Shown here: one piece after another, positions 7,896-12,056 of the stretch
Layout: each line of letters begins with the position of its first letter
Position numbering within the stretch: the stretch's first letter is position 1
Assembly: GCA_018399855.1 (NCBI GenBank)
Contig: JAGYNX010000034.1
Location: 1 to 12,056, forward strand
DNA: 12,056 nucleotides
Reading direction: 5' to 3'
From: Spirochaetota bacterium
GTDB taxonomy: Bacteria; Spirochaetota; UBA4802; UB4802
Notes under the pieces: model-generated
Database searches by the model: none
The model's input: only the letters and a program-made list of their open reading frames with translations
What the model was told of the DNA's origin: nothing
Position numbers and translations under genes: made by a program

Positions 7896-7924
7896 TTTAT
7901 ATCTGAATCTAAATCCCAATACAA
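7896..7924 (-). promoter_or_regulatory. Candidate promoter upstream of the HATPase-HDOD gene
   Basis: On the minus strand TATAAA (7896-7901) makes a good -10 element, with TTGTAT (7919-7924) 17 bases upstream as a weak -35. This would start transcription about 25-30 bases before the ATG at 7861. An alternative in the same gap is TTGACG (7980-7985) with TATAGC (7955-7960), but its spacer is 19 bases. The 128-base gap after comEC, compared with 4-26 bases at most other junctions of this run, is the main reason to expect a promoter. Confidence 0.33.
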
Positions 7925-7989
7925 CAATATTTTGAAAAAAGAACGGATTAAAGCGCTATACCTGTCCTACTTTTCTTATCGTCAATACG

Positions 7990-9978
7990 TTAGAGAATAA
8001 TTAAACCCGAATAGTCATTTCGTTGTATGGCCCTGCATAATGAAACAATACTCTTGTGATCAGTTGAGGAAAGTGTACCAGGGGAAATGTGTGACAGTGG
8101 AAGGCTTGAGGATTGTGAACGGGGAATGCTTCGCAGGTCACGCACAAGCAACGGGCACCCGTCGGCCTGTGCCATTTTGCATAACTTTTCGAAAAAAAAT
8201 GAGAAGGTGAAACCCCTGTCAATTATTATGGAGTGAACCGGTATTTTTTTTAACGCGTGCCCCGCCTGCTTAACCTGCGCGTAATCGGGCCGGGGGATGT
8301 ACAGACTCACGCTGCTGACACACCTGTTTCGAAAATAGGTGTGCATCTTTACAATGTCCCCGTAATTATCCGGCAGCCCGAATATAACCCCCTTGCCGCC
8401 TCCTGAAAGAAGTACGGTGTCATTCCCGTTTTCACCCGGGAGGAATGCTCCCCGTACCCGTTGGGGTTGCTGTTGCTGCCACATCAGGGCGAGAGAGATC
8501 AAAATGGCAGCCAGAAGTGTAATTAGAAGATGCTTCTTTTTCTTAAACACGGGTAAAAATGGCAGAAACAGGGCACCGTATCCCATCACGATGGCGGCCA
8601 GGTTCTTCTGCGCCGGGCCATGGGTGCCCAGTGATGAGAGCATTTTGGTTCCATACACAATCATGCTGGTTACCCCGTCAATGCCCCACGCGAATGCTTC
8701 GGCAAGAGGGGGACAGGGGATAAGAAATGGCTGCATGATTGATGTGACCAGGAGGAGTGACACACCCGGTACGATGGTAATATTTGATATAAAAGAAGAC
8801 ACGTTGTATTCACCCATGTGGATGATGAGCAGGGGCACCACGAAAATCTGTGCCGCGATGGTCACCCCCATGGCATTATGAATGCCAAGAGGAAGCCGTG
8901 GGAGGCGGCGGGATATCAGGGGGAAAAGAAGTATAATACCGAAGGTGGCGGCAAATGACAGGTGAAACCCGGGATTGAATATTTCATAGGGATACAGCAA
9001 GAGAATAAGGGTGGCTGCCATGAAGAGAATATTGAAGGTATTCTTCTGCTGGTTGCCGATGATATGCAGTACCGCGATACCAAGCATCACGGCGGCCCTG
9101 ATCAGCGAAACAGGCATGTCGGTGCAATAGAGATATGCCCACACCGTCATCATGCAGAGTATCCAGGTGGTTTTTCTGTTAAGCCGCAGCACCCAGCCGA
9201 TGAGAAGCGGGATACACGCGATTATGCCCACGTGCAGGCCGCTTGCCGCAAGTACGTGCAGTGCCCCGGCATAGGTGAACAGGTGCAGTATCTCCTTGTG
9301 AATATAATCACGGTTGCCGAAATACAGGGCCATGATGATGGAAGAGGTTACCGGCGAATAGGTAGCATACACGTATTCGCTAACACGCTCCCTGAAGTAA
9401 GATTTAATGGAATTGCCCGGCGAATGTACTATCGTTACCCGGGTGTTATCCAGGTAAAAGGAGGCGGATATTCCACGGTGCAGAAAATAGAGTTGTGCCG
9501 GTGATTCTGTATATTGTTCGTATACGTATGCCTTCGCGGTGAACCGTATTGTGTCTCCATTTTTAACATTTGTGCCAGGCGAGAGGTAGGCAACAGCGTT
9601 AAAATATTTACCCTCTCCGTCAGAACAGCGCAGGCTGGCCCTTATGGTATAGCGCTGCATCTCGATACTGTATACCGAGGCAGTATATTCTTTCTTTTGC
9701 GGTTGTGGAAATACTGTGGGAATAAAAGAAAAGGCCCGAAAGCCCATTATGAGGGCAACTGTCACGATAATCGCCCACTGAAAGAGTATCTTTGCTGCTT
9801 TGTTGTTGCCGGAAAGCGAAGAAGACCTGTTCATTCGTGTCCAGAGTAGAAGTAACAGCAGGCCGCATGCCGCGCACATGAAAGGGGCAAAACCGGGATA
9901 TGGTGTGGCGGAAGTGGTGCCGTAGACAGTCAGTATAGCTGCGCAACCTGCAAGGCAGGTAATTGCCGAGGGGACCAC
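7990..9978 (-). CDS. comEC: ComEC/Rec2 family DNA-uptake channel with degenerate C-terminal domain
   Basis: ComEC forms the inner-membrane channel that passes single-stranded DNA into the cell during natural transformation. From the GTG at 9978 the product is 662 residues: two membrane segments, an OB-like DUF4131 region (about 95-185), then a polytopic Competence domain holding GALHVLAASGLHVGI (about 238-252), PVSLIRAAVMLGI (289-301) and NPGFHLSFAATFGIILLFP (335-353). The tail (about 509-590) aligns by eye with the metallo-beta-lactamase-like domain, but the THPHADH ligand motif reads PRPDYAQ. The start is uncertain: the frame is open to a TTG at 10101, which would overlap the upstream gene by 104 bases. 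GTG at 9978, with AGGAA just before it, or TTG at 10011 is more likely. No other competence gene is visible here. Confidence 0.88.
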   Translation of the reverse strand: MVPSAITCLAGCAAILTVYGTTSATPYPGFAPFMCAACGLLLLLLWTRMNRSSSLSGNNKAAKILFQWAIIVTVALIMGFRAFSFIPTVFPQPQKKEYTASVYSIEMQRYTIRASLRCSDGEGKYFNAVAYLSPGTNVKNGDTIRFTAKAYVYEQYTESPAQLYFLHRGISASFYLDNTRVTIVHSPGNSIKSYFRERVSEYVYATYSPVTSSIIMALYFGNRDYIHKEILHLFTYAGALHVLAASGLHVGIIACIPLLIGWVLRLNRKTTWILCMMTVWAYLYCTDMPVSLIRAAVMLGIAVLHIIGNQQKNTFNILFMAATLILLLYPYEIFNPGFHLSFAATFGIILLFPLISRRLPRLPLGIHNAMGVTIAAQIFVVPLLIIHMGEYNVSSFISNITIVPGVSLLLVTSIMQPFLIPCPPLAEAFAWGIDGVTSMIVYGTKMLSSLGTHGPAQKNLAAIVMGYGALFLPFLPVFKKKKHLLITLLAAILISLALMWQQQQPQRVRGAFLPGENGNDTVLLSGGGKGVIFGLPDNYGDIVKMHTYFRNRCVSSVSLYIPRPDYAQVKQAGHALKKIPVHSIIIDRGFTFSFFFEKLCKMAQADGCPLLVRDLRSIPRSQSSSLPLSHISPGTLSSTDHKSIVSLCRAIQRNDYSGLIIL

Positions 9979-9997
9979 GCATTTCCTGAGTGCTTTC

Positions 9998-10591
9998 TTA
10001 AATTCTGCCAATTTTATACACGAAGCCCAGTGATGCACCGGTGGTGAGACGGGTAGATTCTTCTCCCAGGCCGAAATACCCGTACCGGCCGTATATGTCA
10101 AGTACCAGTATTGAGTCGAGGGTGAGGTCGATCATGGTGCCTACGCACGCGGAGAGCCCGCCCCCGCCATCGTATGTATCAGTTGCCGGAGGCATGTCGA
10201 TGTACAGGCCTGCCCCGCCGGTAAGGTTGAATACGGTTGAGAGTTCATACATGTATTTACCGGTAACGGTGAGTAGTGTGTGATGCACGGATAAATCAGG
10301 TGTCCCTTCCAGGGAATTGTACATGAACTGGGCGGTGAATTCACCCACCAGGTTGTTCACAATAATGTTCATCAGGGCGCCCCCGCTGAAGAAATTGCCC
10401 TGGTAGTTCTGCTCTTGCCGCTGGTCATCCCACCAGTTCTCATAATGCACCGTTTGAACTCCGCCACCCGCGGTTACACCCAGGTAGGTGAAAAAAAGCT
10501 CCTGGGCGTTCAGGCTTGTGGGGGCAAATGAAATGCCGGATGAGAATAACAGAAAAAATGCCGGCAACAACCTGGGAATAAACCTTTTCAT
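9998..10591 (-). CDS. Small outer-membrane beta-barrel protein
   Basis: The 197-residue protein has a clear signal peptide (KRFIPRLLPAFFLLFSSGI, cut after SLNA at about residue 29). The mature part is a series of alternating amphipathic strands separated by glycine- and aspartate-rich turns (for example FNLTGGAGLYIDM, ILVLDIYGRYGYFGLG, RLTTGASLGFVYKIG). It ends with an aromatic-containing strand, close to the last residue, as outer-membrane barrels do. The size suits an eight-stranded OmpA/OmpX-like barrel. The exact family is not recognised. Its ribosome binding site (AGG at the lolA stop codon, CAGGTAACCAT) makes it coupled to lolA, 4 bases upstream. ComEC follows closely. I see no OmpA peptidoglycan-binding domain. 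Confidence 0.72.
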   Translation of the reverse strand: MKRFIPRLLPAFFLLFSSGISFAPTSLNAQELFFTYLGVTAGGGVQTVHYENWWDDQRQEQNYQGNFFSGGALMNIIVNNLVGEFTAQFMYNSLEGTPDLSVHHTLLTVTGKYMYELSTVFNLTGGAGLYIDMPPATDTYDGGGGLSACVGTMIDLTLDSILVLDIYGRYGYFGLGEESTRLTTGASLGFVYKIGRI

Positions 10592-10595
10592 ATGG

Positions 10596-11213
10596 TTACC
10601 TGATATTCAATGGATTATTTACCACCTGGGCGTTGGTGGGTACCTGGTAATCAAAGATCCCGGTTACAATATTACCTCCTACCCTGACATTTGACAGGGT
10701 ATACGTGGTGGTACTGCCTTCGGCTGTCTTTAACACGGCTTTTTTTAACATAAAGCTGCCATCAAGCATCAGGATAATGTCGGTGTAGGTCTTTTCCCTG
10801 TTTTTCAGTCGAATGGTATATCCCGATGATCCCTGGGTAGTGACAATGGCAGCATACCCGTTTACCAGGGAGGCGATACCGCCCGAACCGCCACCCGCAA
10901 GATCCTGCACGCCGCATATGTTGCTCCCCTTGTCGTGTATCCACAGCTTTTTACCGTTTGACACCAGTATCTTTCCGGAAGGGGTATTAAAGGTCACGTA
11001 TATCATCCCGGGAGCCCTGTACCTGAAATTACCGCTATAGGTCATGCCCGTGGGATCAGACCATGATATCACGCCGCTCATGGTGCCGATTGAGTGCATC
11101 CTTTTCTTGAATCGACCAAGGGCCTCATCACCGGTAAGCCCGTAGGCATATGATCCGGCTATCATTACAAGCGCCAGTGAAACCCCGGCAAGCATTCGTA
11201 TTCGTCTTATCAT
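10596..11213 (-). CDS. lolA: LolA-like outer-membrane lipoprotein carrier
   Basis: LolA is the periplasmic chaperone that takes lipoproteins from the LolCDE transporter to the outer membrane. The 205-residue product has a signal peptide (IRRIRMLAGVSLALVMIAGS, cut near SYAYG). The mature part fits the LolA fold: a first helix (DEALGRFKKRMHSI), then paired strands with the recognisable FRYRAPGMIYVTFNTPSGKILVSNG stretch, read here in two pieces as SGNFRYRAPGMIYV and SGKILVSNGKKLWIHDKG. Another ATG lies two codons earlier, at 11219; the AGGAG ribosome binding site is only 3 bases from that one but 9 from this one. It leads the minus-strand run, with the barrel gene starting 4 bases after its stop. 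No LolB or LolCDE gene is in the window, and LolA-like proteins with other cargo exist. Confidence 0.75.
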   Translation of the reverse strand: MIRRIRMLAGVSLALVMIAGSYAYGLTGDEALGRFKKRMHSIGTMSGVISWSDPTGMTYSGNFRYRAPGMIYVTFNTPSGKILVSNGKKLWIHDKGSNICGVQDLAGGGSGGIASLVNGYAAIVTTQGSSGYTIRLKNREKTYTDIILMLDGSFMLKKAVLKTAEGSTTTYTLSNVRVGGNIVTGIFDYQVPTNAQVVNNPLNIR

Positions 11214-11238
11214 AATCATATTCTCCTGTCTCTACTCT

Positions 11239-11280
11239 ACTATACGCTGATTTAATGTAAAACATAAAAATTTTTTTCAA
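11239..11280 (-). promoter_or_regulatory. Candidate promoter region upstream of lolA
   Basis: On the minus strand TATAGT (11239-11244) is a good -10 element, about 25 bases before the lolA start codon. No convincing -35 lies at 17 bases; the stretch upstream (11245-11280) is A/T tracts, including long runs of T and A, which can act as an UP-like or curved element. The evidence is composition and position only. Confidence 0.3.
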
Positions 11281-11318
11281 AAAAATGCCCTTTTACGCAA
11301 GCATAAAATATTATTTTC

Positions 11319-11424
11319 ACCGCAAACTCGTTAAGCACGCAAAGTTCGCAGAGATTAAAAATCTTTATATATCTTTTTTCTTTTCTCTTCTTTGCGAACT
11401 TAGCGCTCTTCGCGCCTCTGCGGT
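11319..11424. repeat. Imperfect inverted repeat with 36-bp arms built from about 9-bp units
   Basis: Left arm 11319-11354 and right arm 11389-11424 are reverse complements at 27 of 36 positions by hand count, separated by a 34-base AT-rich loop. Each arm, read outward from the loop, is four units of about 9 bases. The right arm on the plus strand reads CTTTGCGAA, CTTAGCGCT, CTTCGCGC, CTCTGCGGT. The left arm on the minus strand reads CTCTGCGAA, CTTTGCGTG, CTTAACGAG, TTTGCGGT. The sequence style matches dispersed intergenic repeats I recall from many bacterial genomes (CTTTGCG and CTCTGCGGT blocks). An 86-codon open frame across it (11285-11545, plus) is a by-product of the repeat, since the nonamer gives an in-frame L-x-x pattern, and is not called as a gene. 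Confidence 0.75.
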
Positions 11425-11441
11425 AATCCTTACAAACAACC

Positions 11442-11465
11442 CCTCTGTTTCTCTGTACCTCTGTG
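11442..11465. repeat. Three tandem octamers (YCTCTGTN)
   Basis: Three consecutive 8-base units read CCTCTGTT, TCTCTGTA and CCTCTGTG. They lie 18 bases after the right arm of the inverted repeat and share the CTCTG core of its last nonamer, so they are probably part of the same dispersed repeat family or a second, related one. They fill part of the gap between the divergent lolA and TPR genes. Confidence 0.55.
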
Positions 11466-11541
11466 GTTCCCCCGTTGAAATTGTAATTGCATCATCACAC
11501 CCCCGGATGTACAGTAAAAAAAAACGGGAAGGCGGGGGAAA

Positions 11542-12056
11542 ATGAAATTACGATATATCGCGCTTGTACTGATTATCGCATCGGTGGTGGTTTCCTACCT
11601 GTACAGTGACAGGCTGTACACGTTCTACCTTGGCGCATATTACACCCATGTCAGGGAGATGTCCGCCGAAGACATGGAGAAGCGCCTGGAAAAGCTGTAT
11701 CAAGAGGAAAAATATGATGACATGGCACCCCTGGTTCATCATGCCCGTACCCTGCATCCGGGAAACACCCACATCAGGCTTCTGTATGGATTTTACCTTA
11801 TGGGCAAAGGCAGGGTAGAGGACGGGGCCGGTGTCATTGTTACCACCCGAAAGGGCATCACCCGTTTTGACGAGTTTTTACAGGTGGTGGAAGTGCTTGA
11901 TCGTCACAACCTCCATGCCGGTGTGATCAATCTCATAGAGGGTCAGAGCCGTTTCAGCAACAGCTACCTGCAGTTCTACCTTGGAAAGGCCTACTATTAT
12001 CAGAAAAATTATCGCAAAGCCCGCGAACACCTTCGGCGTTCCCGTCAGGGAGGATA
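11542..12056 (+). CDS. Membrane-anchored TPR protein, 3' end beyond window
   Basis: The reading frame is open from the ATG at 11542 to the window end (171 complete codons, no stop). Residues about 5-20 are hydrophobic (IALVLIIASVVVSYLY), an uncleaved anchor or signal segment. TPR-like helices follow: EKRLEKLYQEEKYDDMAPLV at about 44-63, ARTLHPGNTHIRLLYGFYLM, and near the edge YLGKAYYYQKNYRKAREHLR, a textbook TPR first helix pair. Most of it probably faces the periplasm. A GGGGGA ribosome binding site lies a few bases before the ATG. It diverges from lolA across the repeat region. Large TPR proteins build collar and scaffold structures around spirochaete periplasmic flagella, but nothing here proves that role. 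Confidence 0.75.
   Translation, partial: MKLRYIALVLIIASVVVSYLYSDRLYTFYLGAYYTHVREMSAEDMEKRLEKLYQEEKYDDMAPLVHHARTLHPGNTHIRLLYGFYLMGKGRVEDGAGVIVTTRKGITRFDEFLQVVEVLDRHNLHAGVINLIEGQSRFSNSYLQFYLGKAYYYQKNYRKAREHLRRSRQGG

Larger units (their letters stand above)
11220..11541. other. Divergent intergenic region between lolA and TPR gene
   Basis: This 322-base gap separates two divergent genes. It holds, from left to right, the presumed lolA leader and -10 element, A/T tracts, the 106-bp inverted repeat, the octamer run, and about 75 bases before the TPR gene ending in a G-rich ribosome binding site. I see no convincing -35/-10 pair for the TPR gene. No RNA gene is recognisable. Confidence 0.6.

Noticed and set aside
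7862..7927. 22-codon N-terminal extension of the HATPase-HDOD gene
   Set aside because: The internal ATG at 7861 has a strong AGGAAGG site immediately upstream; the extension has none and lies in promoter-like AT-rich DNA.
8393..8881. 162-codon plus-strand frame opposite comEC, and similar ones at 8962-9504 and 9514-9849
   Set aside because: They are antisense to a well-supported polytopic ComEC with conserved motifs; their residues look like reversed membrane codons and match no family.
9979..10101. Upstream extension of comEC to TTG at 10101
   Set aside because: It would overlap the barrel gene by 104 bases, and its residues are a frame-shifted reading of the conserved last strands of that barrel.
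11285..11545. 86-codon plus-strand open frame across the repeat region
   Set aside because: It lies on the inverted repeat, its residues follow the nonamer period, it has no ribosome binding site, and it overlaps the TPR gene start.

Overview
The window looks like chromosomal core DNA of a diderm, motile bacterium, most likely a spirochaete or close relative. The diderm call rests on a LolA-like lipoprotein carrier, a small outer-membrane beta-barrel and several secreted periplasmic proteins. The spirochaete lean rests on a CheX-type CheY-P phosphatase, a DUF115/Maf-type motility accessory factor, an FlgT/LPP20-like secreted protein and many TPR proteins together. This is inferred from families; no rRNA or other taxonomic marker is present. 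No tRNA, rRNA, CRISPR array, transposase, integrase or phage gene was seen.

Layout. Positions 1-196 are AT-rich with no supportable gene. Three plus-strand genes follow: a Trm112-type zinc-ribbon protein (197-358), a membrane-anchored SurA/PpiD-like chaperone without a clear PPIase domain (480-1616), and CheX (1680-2144). They converge, with 12 bp between stops, on eight minus-strand genes that fill 2157 to about 11213. In transcription order these are a LolA-like carrier, a beta-barrel protein, ComEC, a two-domain HATPase-HDOD protein, a DUF115/Maf-like protein, an FlgT/LPP20-like secreted protein, a single-pass membrane protein with a long Pro/Glu/Lys-rich tail, and a secreted TPR protein. 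The first three are tightly packed. A 128-bp gap with promoter-like sequence lies before the HATPase-HDOD gene, so the run is probably two or three transcription units. A divergent intergenic region (11220-11541) carries a large imperfect inverted repeat whose arms are themselves built of about 9-bp units. A plus-strand, membrane-anchored TPR gene starts at 11542 and leaves the window unfinished.

How the genes may fit together. CheX, HATPase-HDOD, DUF115 and the FlgT-like protein point to chemotaxis and flagellar physiology. The SurA/PpiD-like protein, LolA and the beta-barrel point to envelope biogenesis. The membrane protein and TPR protein at the end of the run overlap by 4 bp and are translationally coupled, so they probably work as a pair. 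Points worth a second look are the HATPase-HDOD fusion with an altered nucleotide-binding box, the ComEC whose C-terminal metallo-beta-lactamase-like domain has lost its metal ligands, the uncharacterised membrane/TPR pair, and the nonamer-built inverted repeat.
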